Shown here piece after piece: positions 23,704 to 33,985 of a stretch of 64,000 nt of DNA. The notes under the pieces were generated by a model. That model saw only the letters and a list, made by a program, of their open reading frames with translations, made no database searches and was not told the origin of the DNA. A program made the translations under genes and the position numbers. Each line of letters starts with the position of its first letter. Position 1 is the stretch's first letter. Source of the stretch: Ephydatia muelleri (Eukaryota; Porifera; Demospongiae; Spongillida; Spongillidae); assembly GCA_013339895.1 (NCBI GenBank), contig JABACO010000020.1, positions 7,639,606 to 7,703,605 on the forward strand, given 5' to 3'.

Positions 23704-26700
23704 TTATAACGAGAACAACTCGTCTGATGCATCCTCCGCTTTCTGCTGCATCTTGGGGCGTGGTCTCGATGCAAGTGGTGCAGTCTCATCCGCCTTCAGG
23801 GCTCGCTGAGCTAGGAACTGATCAAATTCTGCTCCAGAGACAGAACCCAGTAAAGGAGCTCCTGTTTCCACACACTCACATACCTGCACTAGTGACTGAC
23901 TCTGCGGTGCTGTTAGCTGTTGGCACAGGCCCCTGGAGACAAGGACAGTTATATCCTCCCTGACATCCTGGTGGCATACACCATCTTGCTTACCCCTGGT
24001 GTGTCCTTCAACCACTGCTGGAGGTTCTCAAATCTATAATCAGAAGGGAACTGATGTTCGAGTAATGGGGAGGACTGCCACCCAACTCACGTCTGATCGG
24101 TCTGGACAGGGGCCTTGGAACCGCGCATAGCGTCCGTAAGTGAGGCATTCTGCTGCACCATGTTGTCAGCATATGTGGACCCACTGTATGTACACACGCT
24201 ACCGATAAAGACACACACAACACCACCACCACCACCACACACCTAGTTAGGCTATACGCAGTTCTGCTCTGAGCAAACATATCAAACTCATCTAATGCTG
24301 CAACACTCTGTGGTGCCGGCTGGCTAGATATGCCTGCAACGGTTACCATGACCATCATAACCAACAGTTGCAATACCTTGATACTGCGCATACATACCCA
24401 GTGCTGCTAACTGCAATGTGATGTCATCACTTGGAACCATGCTGGTGGTGGTGGTGGAGGTGGAGGTGGAGGTGGCTGCAGCTGGCAGGTCAAAGCCAAG
24501 GTCAATCAGTTGACCAACTGCTTCCCCGCCGCCCATTGTGGTGTTGGTTGTGGAATACATTGGTGGAGGTTCATCCAGAGACGGGTAAGATATACCAACG
24601 GTTGCTGGTGCCTAACACACATACATGCACACACAAACAGTCTCATGTTAGACTCCACATGACATGGCTCATGTACCCCTGTGAACATTGTTGTGAGTTC
24701 TCCTTGTTGATCCGGTGGGATTTGGTGCTGGGGACTCGCTTGCTGCTTAAGTGTGGCGTCCCTATTCTTAACAAAGCGCTCGTACCGCACAAACACTGAG
24801 TTTAGATCATCGTTCATCATCAACAGTGCCTCCAGTATAATCTCGTCTGCTACTCGGCCAATCAAATCGCTCACGCGTACCTGCATACTGTGCACAGATT
24901 TGTTCAGCTCCTATAACAAAAGCATTGGATGTACCAGTCAAAATGATGTAAAGAACCCAAGAACCAAGGGGGTGTAGCCAACTGCTGTTAAGGGGATGGA
25001 GGGGGGTTTAGTGTGCACAGAGGGGGAGGAGTGGTGTTGGGTGTACAGGGGGGGAGGAGCGGTGTTGGGTGCACAGGGGGGAGGAGCGGTGTTGGGTGCA
25101 CAGAGGGGGAGGAGTGGTGTTGGGTGTACAGGGGGGGAGGAGAGGTGTTGGGTGCACAGGGGGGAGGAGCGGTGTTGGGTGTACAGGGGGGAGGAGCGGT
25201 GTTGGGTGTACAGGGGGGGAGGAGCGGTGTTGGGTGTACAGGGGGAGGAGCGGTGTTGGGTGTACAGGGGGGGGAGCGGTGTTGGGTGTACAGGGGGAGG
25301 AGTGGTGTTGGGTGTACAGGGGGAGGAGTGGTGTTGGGTGTACAGGGGGAGGAGTGGTGTTGGGTGTACAGGATGGAGGAGCGGTGTTGGGGGAGGAGCG
25401 GTGTTGGGTGTACAGGGGGGAGGAGCGGTGTTGGGTGTACAGGGGGAGGAGTGGTGTTGGGTGTACAGGGGGGGAGGAGGGTTACCTCAAGCAGCTGTGC
25501 ATCCTCTCTGCTCTCCTTCCCAGGTTCGTTCTCCACCATTATCTCGTTCATCAAGTCTATGTTCCTGCGAACTACATCCAGCTCTGACAGCAACTTTGCC
25601 ACCTGTTCTGGGTGCAGGGGACCAGCTGGTGCTCTAGGCTGCCTCTGTCGCCTTGACGTCTGAGCAGGTTGTTGTGGAGCCCCCTCTGGGGTGGGCTCAG
25701 TGAGTGTTAGCTGCCCTCTGCCCTGTGAGCACAAACGAGCCAGTGCAGAGGTTAATCAAACGCCACTGCATCTCACTAACTCTGTTTGGCGTCTCGACTG
25801 GAGCCATTGTATCCAGATCAATGGGAGGGAATTCAGTACCTGGTGTGGTGGAAGGTGAGAGCATGTGTGTGGGAGGAGAGAGGGAGGGAGGATGGGAGGG
25901 GGAGGAAGGAGGGGAAGGCAGGAAGTATGGGGAGGGAAAAGGGAGGGAGGGAGGAAGGAGGGGGGAGTTGGGATGACCAACACAAAGGTGGAGTGCACAG
26001 CATTGTGTACTAACATTGTTGTCAAAGGGATCAAGCATCACAACATGCCCCATATCCAACCTCAAACCCAGGTGTCAGACATCATGCTGTAACTTACAAC
26101 TTAACAAGTTGACAGGTGCTCACTTCCTTTACTATACACCTACAACAAACCCCACCTTTTGTGTCACTGTCCCTCCTCTCTATTCACTGTCTCTCCTCTC
26201 CCTCCATTCACTGTCTCTCCTCTCCCTCCATTCACTGTCCCTCCTCTCCCTCCATTCACTGTCTCTCCTCTCCCTCCACATGAACGCACACACACCTTCA
26301 CTCTTCAGTTGCTGGTACACTTCCTGAACAGCAGCCAACTGAGGTTTGGTCTTGAAGGCCTCCGCCCAATACTGGATAAGGCCGAGGATGCGGTCCCTCA
26401 CTATCTCCGGGGGAGCATTCTGAAAGCGACCGCCCTTCGTGTAAAGCGGATAGCAAAAGGCTGGCTACACTGTTTACCTTGGGATTGATAACTTTTAATA
26501 AATCTGACAAGAAATCCTTCTGTGCTATCTTTGTATGGAACCGTATTCCGCAGTTCTTGACGCAAGTTTCCAACACCTAATGGTTAAGGGTGCGTTGACA
26601 TACGCATAGCACGGGCAAGGCCCTCTAACCGTCAGTGTTAGGTTGATTATGTGGAAGTTCTTGGCGCTTCCGGTGAATCGCTTCCTAATAGCATTCACTG

Positions 26701-26982
26701 CATCGCGGGGTCTGCACCAACGGCGACACCAGTATAAGCGGTGTCGAGCAAAACCACTACGCCCTACCCGTTGTCCGTGCTATTTATCTGGTCACATATC
26801 TCCAAATGAAGTGGTAAGTCACCCGCCGAAGCGGAGTTATCCGTAGCCCTCTCTACAGTACAACCACGTCAGGAGCAATTACGCGAAGAAAATGCGTAAC
26901 GTTAGGAGCGCCGAATTCATTGCTTACCAATCAACTGCCCAACAGGAGTGGCGAACGCTCCACCGCCGAATAAAAACGCCAT
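23704..26982 (-). CDS. TOM1: TOM1 / TOM1L2 endosomal adaptor
   Basis: Fourteen exons, about 546 residues: 26928-26982, 26768-26852, 26630-26711, 26478-26576, 26296-26419, 25781-25839, 25486-25722, 24677-24910, 24377-24611, 24243-24333, 24091-24183, 23994-24033, 23884-23932, 23704-23861. The N-terminus [18 protein letters not shown] matches TOM1. The VHS domain includes [16 protein letters not shown] and [11 protein letters not shown]. The GAT domain spans exons 7-8 ([32 protein letters not shown]). The C-terminus has EFDMFAQSR and [14 protein letters not shown], as in vertebrate TOM1. The protein sorts ubiquitinated cargo on endosomes and binds clathrin and TOLLIP. A minisatellite fills the intron at 25.0-25.5 kb. 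Confidence 0.95.
25000..25482. repeat. 24-25-bp minisatellite in TOM1 intron
   Basis: About 20 copies of 'gaggagcggtgttgggtgta' plus caggggg. Open on both strands, but the array lies between the two GAT-domain exons and is intronic. Confidence 0.92.
25858..26280. repeat. Purine tract and 24-bp repeat in TOM1 introns
   Basis: A GGGAGGGA/GGAAGG tract (25870-25970) and about five copies of a 24-bp CTCTCCCTCCATTCACTGT unit (26168-26278) lie in the intron between 25839 and 26296. Confidence 0.85.
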
Positions 26983-27057
26983 TCGCCTCACCACAGACTA
27001 CTACCAAAACACAGTCTTGTGATAAGTCACGTGAGCACTTAGGGCGGGTAAGACAAC
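26983..27057. promoter_or_regulatory. Bidirectional promoter, TOM1 / TMEM11
   Basis: Only 75 bases separate the two divergent start codons (26982 on -, 27058 on +). The gap includes 'agtcacgtgagc', an E-box core. Transcription must start within or very near this gap, unless upstream non-coding exons exist. Confidence 0.6.
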
Positions 27058-27699
27058 ATGGCTACTACCGTGTCGAGCAGGTGAATGTGCTGTCTAATCC
27101 TACGGGTTGGGGTGTGGGCAGCAGCTAGATGCATGATTTTTTTTCCCCTCTTTACTCGTTAATGGCTCTCATTTCCTTCCAAATCTTAAAGTACGCAGGA
27201 AAGAGAGTATTGCATAATTCGTGTGTCTCATGAGCCAAACGCGAAAGAGGTTGTAGAGTGTGAGCTGGAGATGGCCCTTGAACATGCATATCCGATTATT
27301 GTGGTAGAGCCTCAAGACCTCGGGAACGAGACCGTCAGATGGATTCAAGTCGGAAACTTTCTCCACAAGTCTGCAGTCATCTGCAGCATCGGCGCTCTTA
27401 TCTCCACGCCCTTTCTTCCGCGCTCTGTCAGTAAATTCACCGCCATCCCGCTTGGTGTGTTCGCGTTGTTGTGTGCAGGCCTTTACGATTTGTCCTGGCA
27501 ATTTGACCCATGCTGCAAGTACCAGGTAGACTATCATGGCACAGAGCTTCCCACCATACCAACCCACGAACTCCATTGTCCTTCACCTGTGGTCCTCGTA
27601 CAGCGGAACGATAAGTACAGAAAGATACTCCATAACTCTTTTGCGTTGGCTGTGGTGGCATTTTTTGGATGGCAGGGTTATCTACGTTTCAAAGCCTAG
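27058..27699 (+). CDS. TMEM11: TMEM11 homologue, mitochondrial inner-membrane protein
   Basis: Two exons (27058-27080 and 27192-27699) give 176 residues; human TMEM11 is 192. The acceptor at 27191 was chosen because it keeps phase with MATTVSS. Conserved blocks are ELEMALEHAY, VEPQDLGNETVRWIQVGN, LHKSAV, SWQFDPCCKYQV and PVVLVQRNDKYRK...HN. Two hydrophobic segments lie around residues 90-130. TMEM11 acts in mitochondrial morphology, associated with the MICOS complex and outer-membrane mitophagy receptors. Confidence 0.94.
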
Positions 27700-27738
27700 A
27701 TATGTAGAGCGCACACACACCATAGCTCCTCTCTAATG

Positions 27739-27757
27739 CCCCCCCCCCCCCCCCCAG
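27739..27757 (+). repeat. Poly-C tract
   Basis: A run of about 19 C lies just after the TMEM11 stop codon. The gap from 27700 to 27920 otherwise holds only the 3' ends of two convergent genes. Confidence 0.8.
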
Positions 27758-27920
27758 CTGCCATCAAAGGGAGATGTCACATGGTCTGTACTATTGCGTA
27801 TTGAACAACAATATCAGTGGGGTGACATTATAAGACCATGTGATTGTCGTGTTTCAACTGTCCCATTGTTGGTGCTTTAATTACACACTGATCATGTGCA
27901 TGGGTGTGGGGTGATGTGTG

Positions 27921-29224
27921 CTATGTGCGCCTGCTGAACTGCAGGATCCTATCCATAAGTCCTGGAGCTACGGTGGCCAGGCACAGTGCCAGGTGGTGGT
28001 GTGGGCTGGCTATGACCAGCTCTCGCTGCTTTAGTGCAACAGCTTCCAGGATCCTCTCAGCAACAAAGTCGGGACACATACCCTGTGCAGTGGTTGCATC
28101 CATCACTACGGTGACGGTCAAAGGGGGTCACATTTTAATGGTGGATCAAAAGGGGTGTGGGTTACCTCCATGTTTCGCTCCATCTCCACGCAACGCGTTC
28201 ACAGACAGCTGGGTAGCAATGTAACCAGGACAGATGGTTGTGACAGTTACACCCCTAGATGCTACCTCTGTCCTCATTGAGTCAAAGTAGCCATGGAGCG
28301 CATGCTTGGATGCAGAGTCTTGGGGGCGGAAATGAGTATGGGGTTAAAATGAATTAAAGGGCAGGTACTTACATGATGACCTCATTGGGAGCCCCAACTT
28401 CCCTTGCAAGCTGCTAATGACTACAATGTGACCTTCCTTCTGTGATAGCATGTGTGGCAGGAGGGCTGTGGTGTGTGCACACGGGGAGCCCAGTTCTCTT
28501 TTAAACGCCCCCAAACACTCGTTCTTGTTTTTTGAACTATAGCGGACCTACCTTTCGTCAGAGTCACGGGTCCAAAGAAATTAACCTCCATCAACTTTCG
28601 ATCGACCCCGATGTCTGTCTCCACAACGCCTCCACGTGAGCTTATCCCGGCATTGTTGATAAGGATGTCGACGCGGCCGAATAGCTGTATCGCACGATCA
28701 GCTTGCTCAGCAAGAGAAGGTTCACACAGGTCCAGTGTCAGAATTTGTGGGCTGTAACGTTTAGTACCACTTGACTTGAATGGAGTGGTACATGTATTAA
28801 ATTAGCGTTCCCCGGCCGTCGTTCATGGCATTACTTGGTCTGGAGCTCGCTCGTTTTCAAGTTGAAACTTGAGCCTCTCTAGTTGCTGTGCATTCCGCGA
28901 TGCTAGTATCAGCTTGGCACCCACACTGTGAAATGCCCGGGACAGTGCTGTGAAAGGCGGTACAGGTAAATCGCTGCAAAAAGCAATTTTTAATATCGAA
29001 CCTTCGCCTAGACCCGAACTGGCCCCCGTAATAAGTACGACTTTGCCGGCAAGCTTTTTAATGGCTCTCTTTCGCTTCCATTTGCTGTATAGCTGGTAAA
29101 AACAAGTTACGATACCCAACAGTACCACAGCCTTTCCAACACTAGCGAAGTCGCATCGGGACAGATACCTAACAATATCCATGTATTTATTAAGGTTTAT
29201 TAATCGTCTCGGTCTGGGCACCAT
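27921..29224 (-). CDS. DHRS7B: DHRS7B-type short-chain dehydrogenase/reductase
   Basis: Six exons: 29002-29224, 28835-28947, 28552-28774, 28373-28465, 28166-28318, 27921-28105, for 329 residues (human DHRS7B is 325). A membrane anchor (AVVLLGIVTCFYQLY) precedes the Rossmann motif TGASSGLG. The family motifs NNAG, VDILINNAGISSRGG, NFFGPVTLTK, the catalytic Ser (VISSLQGK) and YSASK are all present, so the enzyme looks active. CPGYIATQLSVNAL and MDATTAQG match DHRS7B rather than generic SDRs. In vertebrates it is peroxisomal/ER and reduces acyl-dihydroxyacetone phosphate in ether-lipid synthesis. An in-frame Met 15 codons downstream is an alternative start. Confidence 0.93.
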
Positions 29225-29388
29225 ATACTCCTCCGCATTCTAATTGTAGCACAATCGGTGGGCGTTTGACCAAATGACGAACTGAACATACGAAAGACGC
29301 GCCTTGGTGCACAGAACGATACTGTATAAGGAGACGAACATTTGGCATCGCTTTCGCTGCGGCTGTGTTATGTCATAGATTGGTGGTT
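29225..29388. promoter_or_regulatory. Bidirectional promoter, DHRS7B / SOCS
   Basis: Divergent start codons at 29224 (-) and 29365 or 29389 (+) leave 140-164 bases. This is the third divergent pair in 8 kb. Inferred from position only. Confidence 0.5.
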
Positions 29389-29976
29389 ATGTCCATTGCC
29401 GAACCTTTAAATCATATAAGTCTCTCCAACATCCTCAAGAGACTAAAAATGTGCGGCTGGTACTGGGGAGACATTTCATCGCTCCACGCCAACGAGTTAC
29501 TCAGAAACGCTCGGAATGGTTCATTTATCGTACGGGACAGCAGCGACGCGTTTCACCTGTTTACCCTCTCCCTGAAAACGAGAAACATTGTCGTGAGCGT
29601 CCGTGTGGCGTACAGTCGAGGACATTTTAAGCTGGATTCGTGCCACCAAGAAGACTGCCCTTCGTTTAGGTCTGTTGTTGACTTGATAGACTACTACCTC
29701 GAAGACGAAACAAGAAAGTTCTACATCATGCTGCCTGAGATAGGGAAGTTGGCTGTAGCGTTGAAACACCCCGTTTGGAAAGAGGTGCCTTCACTACAGC
29801 ATGTCTGCCGCTACAAGATCATACGATGCTGTCAGACTGTGGACCGAATTCGTGCATTGCCCCTGCCCACACACTTGCTTTGGTTTGTTGAAGACTTTGC
29901 TCAGGACGATGCTCACACAGAGCCGCTTGTGCTGGACACTGCGCATTACCACAGCGAGCAGGAGGAGGGACCTTAA
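29365..29976 (+). CDS. SOCS-family protein: SH2 domain plus SOCS box
   Basis: A single open exon encodes up to 203 residues. After a short N-terminus, the SH2 domain starts at GWYWGDISSLHANELLRN. It has the phosphotyrosine-binding FIVRDSSD (Arg of FIVR), LSLKTR and VVDLIDYYLE. The SOCS box follows: PSLQHVCRYKII...TVDRIRALPLPTHLLWFVEDF, with the BC-box Leu/Cys pattern for elongins B/C and the LPLP motif for cullin 5. Such proteins recruit ubiquitin ligase to phosphotyrosine signalling proteins. The layout resembles CISH/SOCS1-3 more than SOCS6/7. Start codons at 29365 and 29389 (MSIAEPLNH) are both possible; I favour the second slightly. Confidence 0.93.
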   Translation: MLCHRLVVMSIAEPLNHISLSNILKRLKMCGWYWGDISSLHANELLRNARNGSFIVRDSSDAFHLFTLSLKTRNIVVSVRVAYSRGHFKLDSCHQEDCPSFRSVVDLIDYYLEDETRKFYIMLPEIGKLAVALKHPVWKEVPSLQHVCRYKIIRCCQTVDRIRALPLPTHLLWFVEDFAQDDAHTEPLVLDTAHYHSEQEEGP

Positions 29977-30567
29977 GTGTAACTGTGTTCTCCCCTCCTC
30001 ACACTCTCATTGTTCTCACCATCCTCTTGTGGCTATTTCTATTTTTATCTCTAAATTCCAATCTTTTTTTTTTTTTTTACCCAGTCTGTGTGTATGTATG
30101 TGCATATTTGTCACATTCTCTGTCAGTGTAATGTTTGTTCCAGCCACTCTGCATTCAGCATCAGGGTTGGTGGATCACGTTAACAAGATAGGGGAGTCTC
30201 TCATTGTTACACAAATATGGTATGCTTCAATCAATTGACTCAACTGAACTCCATGGATCTATGGTACTCAAGAATATATTGACATTTCATTGTACAGAAG
30301 AAGATATACTTGCAGCCTCTTTCTCACTTTAGCGACAAGCTTTGGTGGTATATAACACGATGAATTCCCAATGGAGATTAAATAGTAGCGGTAGTCCCAT
30401 TATACACAGGAATCCTAGACACCAGATGCCTCTTATTTAACCATCAATGTTGATTAGTTAATATCGCTATGTGTTAAGTAAAAAGCCGAACATGTAGAAA
30501 TCTTTACACATGGTCACACCCACACCAGGTGCTGTCATTGGTTTCAAATGGAATGTTTCATCAAGTG
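29977..30567. other. Convergent 3' flanks of SOCS and ATPAF2
   Basis: No gene is seen. A T run lies at 30065-30080. This interval must hold both 3' UTRs. Confidence 0.5.
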
Positions 30568-32324
30568 CTAAGAAAGTGATGCTACAAGCTGAGTGGCCGC
30601 CATTCGAGACTTCAAGTCCTGTGCTTCGATGTCATGCTGCCATTCTACACTCCCCCATCGCTGAGTCTGCAAGTGGACAAAGGTTAAAATAATCATAGCT
30701 CTTAACCACACCTCCACACTAGTGAACTTCACACCTCTCCCCCCCCCCCCCCCCCCCCCTTCATCATGTGTACTTCCCTACCTGATGTCTGGTCTCCAGC
30801 AGGGCTAGATTTGCAGCTTCCTCCGCATCCAGCCTTCCTTCAAACAAGGCCACACTCAGCACCACTGACTTGGAGCAGTCAACACAGTGCTCCAGTCCTG
30901 TGGTTACACAAATCATGAGCTAGGCAAAGAATGAACACAAGGCACACACCAGTTAGGGCCCATGGGCTCAGCTGTGAGAGGTACGTTGCAAGAGGCTTTA
31001 AACTCTTCTGGTCCACAGATGAGAGCTGAAACAAACTGGTCGTAGATGAGAGAGCAAGGTTGAATCTGTGATAGAGTTGCAGAGGACGAGAGGAGAGGTG
31101 ACAGGTTAGAAAGGGAGGGGGAAGGAGGGAGAGGGTGGAGAGGGGAAGGGGAGGGTGGAGAGGGGAAGGGGAGGGTGGAGAAGGGAAGGGGAGGGTGGAG
31201 AAGGGAAGGGGAGGGTGGAGAGGGGAAGGGGGTGGAGAGGGGAAGGAGAGGATGGAGAGGGGAAGGAGAGGGTGGAGAGGGGAAGGAGAGGGTGGAGGAA
31301 AGATATGCAAAAGGGAAAAGGCAATAATGCTACCAAAATGAATACAGACATGCGAAAACAAGTTCGATATGATTTCACAGCCTAGAGAGCTTTCTCTTTT
31401 CCTTACCTGCCATTAAACCACTCCAGAATTGGACCCCATTCTCTTTGCTGCATCAACACAAGGTCATCTGGCTCATCAGCATGATAGCTTCACATTTTAC
31501 GTCAACATCAATGCAACGATTCAAGAACACAACCTACCATAACGTGTCTGTTGATAAGCTACTAAGTATGTGACCAATCACTTCATCCTTCGGTCTGTTA
31601 GTAGGCTGATCAATGACTGTGTTGCAAAGGGCTGTCTGTGAAAACAATAATTTAAAGGCCCTATCACATCACAACTATCCCCATCACCATCCCCCATCAC
31701 CACCATCCCCATCACCCCATCCCCATCACCACCACAACTATCAGCATCACCTCAACCCCCACATTACCAGGTGCATCAAGGGTTGCTGGATGATGGTACC
31801 CTGTACTCCCCACTCCTGGGCCACTGCCACAGCAAGACCTTCTGTCGGGACTACAAATGGTTTCCTCAAAGGTGTACGGAGGCTGCGATGGTCCAAGTGG
31901 ACACTGTAGCCATCTTGGTGAGAGAAATAGATGTGAAATTAGTACACACAGTAACGTGAGACGCTTACCTTCAGATTTCTGGGCTAAAGCATTCTTATAG
32001 AAGCGCTTTCTACCTTAAAAGGCAAACAAACAGAAGCAGATGTATATATTTTATCTATGACAGATGCTTAGTACGTAGAACATAAATACAGCTTGAGTTA
32101 GTGTCGTTGCACCATCATGTGGCACTCCAATTAAGCGTTTACTTCTCCCCAACACAGCTCACAACACGCCATACTTAAATCCCGGGTGCAATACTTGGAT
32201 TGAATTGCAGAATGTGATCACGTGTGTATGCCAGTATGGTCATACCCCAGGTTCTTGAAAGAGACATCCATCTTCTCACTACTACCGGAACGCCTGCAAA
32301 GTACATTCTAATAGACGAATTCAT
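30568..32324 (-). CDS. ATPAF2: ATP synthase F1 assembly factor 2
   Basis: Eight exons: 32246-32324, 31969-32013, 31768-31913, 31538-31635, 31407-31487, 30950-31065, 30782-30897, 30568-30666, for 259 residues in consistent phase (human ATPAF2 is 289). The N-terminus is Arg/Ser-rich without acids (MNSSIRM...VVVRRWMSLSR), as expected of a mitochondrial presequence. Conserved blocks are RKRFYKN, LDHRSLRTP, AVAVAQEWG, TALCNTVIDQP, DTLCYHADEPDDLV, QQREWGPILEW and WGSVEWQHDIEAQ. The protein chaperones the F1 alpha subunit in the matrix. A minisatellite occupies the intron at 31.1-31.3 kb. Confidence 0.95.
30739..30758 (+). repeat. Poly-C tract in ATPAF2 intron
   Basis: About 20 C preceded by CTCTC. 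On the coding (minus) strand it is a G run, not a polypyrimidine tract, and so is not part of the acceptor. Confidence 0.75.
31115..31302. repeat. 20-bp GGGAAGGGGAGGGTGGAGA repeat in ATPAF2 intron
   Basis: About nine copies of a purine-only unit on the plus strand. It lies between exons 5 and 6. Confidence 0.9.
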
Positions 32325-33209
32325 CCTAACTGATAGCTCTATTTGAAGCTCTATGATTTGTAGCATAAATTATTAAACTAATTATTTTTGTATTTTACTT
32401 AGCAGTAGTTTTTTAACCTTTGCTTGCATAATCTGTGCGGCATATTACTTATGAAGGCGTGGTACTGGGGTGAGTGCGAGAAGGGGGTACCCTTCCCGCC
32501 CCAGGTATAGCGCTGCAAGGCGGAGCCCTGGCAGAAGCTCTGCCAAAGTCATGAAACCTCTTTGAATTAGCTATTTTCGATTCGATTTTGATCTAACTAT
32601 AAAGTGTGAACTAGCTACAACAAGCTTAGAGTACTTAGTCTCGTACCCAGACCCTGATTCCCCGTAGCGGTGATGTAATCCATCCGTAGCTGTGGGAATC
32701 AGGGTCTGGGTACGAGACTATAGAGTACTACCATGTTAAAATCTTCTGAAATACACCTCCAACCTATGCTCATTCAGGCTAATCGGCAAATTCGTCAACC
32801 AACCATTGCACCGAGCCCGAGGTAGAGAAGATGCATTAAAAAATTGTTATCCTTTTCGTCTTCTCATCTGCCAGCTAAAAAGATCAGCAATAGTTACAAG
32901 GCACTGTCGACTGATCTTTTCCCTTCAGTATGAGTAGCTCAAAGCATATCCTTTGTCGTTTCAGGGATTACGTGTAACAAGGTTGTCTTGTGTGTGGTAG
33001 TTTGGTCATGATGGGCAAAGACAACAGTAAGATCCTTCCAGTTAGAAATCCCGCCACAAACGGCAAGTCTTTTATGTTCCCTGAAGCTAAACCAACTCCC
33101 CAACATGGGCTCTGACGCATGTGTAACAAAACGAGCGTGAGAGCTATATCGTAATGTAGCCATGTAAATCACTTAGGGTTAAAGCCATGTTTTACCAACT
33201 TTTCTGGCT
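32325..33209. other. Intergenic 5' of ATPAF2; no gene seen
   Basis: The interval contains the ATPAF2 promoter, a GC-rich structured patch at 32455-32560 with nested short hairpins (e.g. ggcggagccctggcagaagc) and the mini-element at 32636-32720. An open frame at 32939-33172 (-) has no recognisable similarity. Confidence 0.45.
32636..32720. mobile_element. 85-bp palindromic mini-element with 9-bp target duplication
   Basis: Terminal inverted repeats of about 27 bases start TAGTCTCGTACCCAGACCCT and end with the exact complement. The flanks are TAGAGTACT on both sides (32627-32635 and 32721-32729), a perfect 9-bp direct repeat. A decayed relative sits at 1440-1535. Both the TAGTCT terminus and the 9-bp duplication match the larger element at 1742-2270. 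Confidence 0.88.
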
Positions 33210-33336
33210 GAACTGGCACATCAGAAAGACAGCATTCGATGGCCTGGTTTGGCGCATTGCCAAACGACTGATAGTACAGGATTCATACTATTTGGTACAG
33301 TGAATTACTGTCCCGCTCGCTGTAAACTGTACATGT

Positions 33337-33520
33337 TATCGTAGTGTAGGTAGTGTGTGTGTTATGTGTACTGTAGGTGTATCGTAGTGTAGGTAGTGTG
33401 TGTGTTATGTGTACTGTAGGTGTATCGTAGTGTAGGTAGTGTGTGTGTTATGTGTACTGTAGGTGTGTACATGTTATCGTAGTGTAGGTAGTGTGTGTGT
33501 TATGTGTACTGTAGGTGTGA
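33337..33520. repeat. About 44-bp tandem repeat at the duplication's left edge
   Basis: Four copies of atcgtagtgtaggtagtgtg plus tgtgttatgtgtactgtaggtgt. The duplicate at 45135-45365 has similar units with extra 'gtgcatgtt' joints. Confidence 0.85.
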
Positions 33521-33654
33521 GAAAGGTGATGGTACTTATGTCGGTTATTAGTGCATCCATGTATTGATGTTATTAATGATAATATTAATTCATAGTTAAT
33601 AAATTATTAATAACTAATGCTCTGGCCAAAAACCTTGGCCGTATAGACCATAGC

Positions 33655-33915
33655 GGTTGGAGGTGAGGTAATTACCCCTCACACTTAAGGTCCTCACAAG
33701 ACACAACAGGTGAGGTGAGGTAATTACCCCTCACACCTAGGGTCCTCACAAGACACAACAGGGACAATGGAAATGCTAAAACCTCCGACTGAATACCATC
33801 TGCTGTGTATGGCCATAACACTAACATACATTAACACTAACATACATTAACACTAACACTAACATACATTAACATTAACACTAACATACATTAACACTAA
33901 CATACATTAACACAT
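33655..33915. repeat. Short repeats 3' of parkin-like gene A1
   Basis: Two copies of a ~55-bp 'aggtgaggtaattacccctc' unit, then six to eight 'cactaacatacattaa' units. Copy 2 has four and nine or more, respectively (49300-49710). Confidence 0.8.
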
Positions 33916-33985
33916 TACACTCACAATGGCACAACATTGTACATCATAAACATCTACTACCAAAGTATGGAGATCAAAAGGTGGG

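Noticed and set aside
28823-29000. Reading through from exon 1 into 'GSILKIAFCSDLPVPPF' in the DHRS7B gene
   Set aside because: This segment is the 54-bp intron between 29002 and 28947. Removing it restores the family alignment (AGAKL...SRN).
32455-32570. GC-rich hairpin patch as a structured RNA gene
   Set aside because: Short nested hairpins exist, but no tRNA, snRNA or rRNA signature could be matched, so no RNA gene is claimed.
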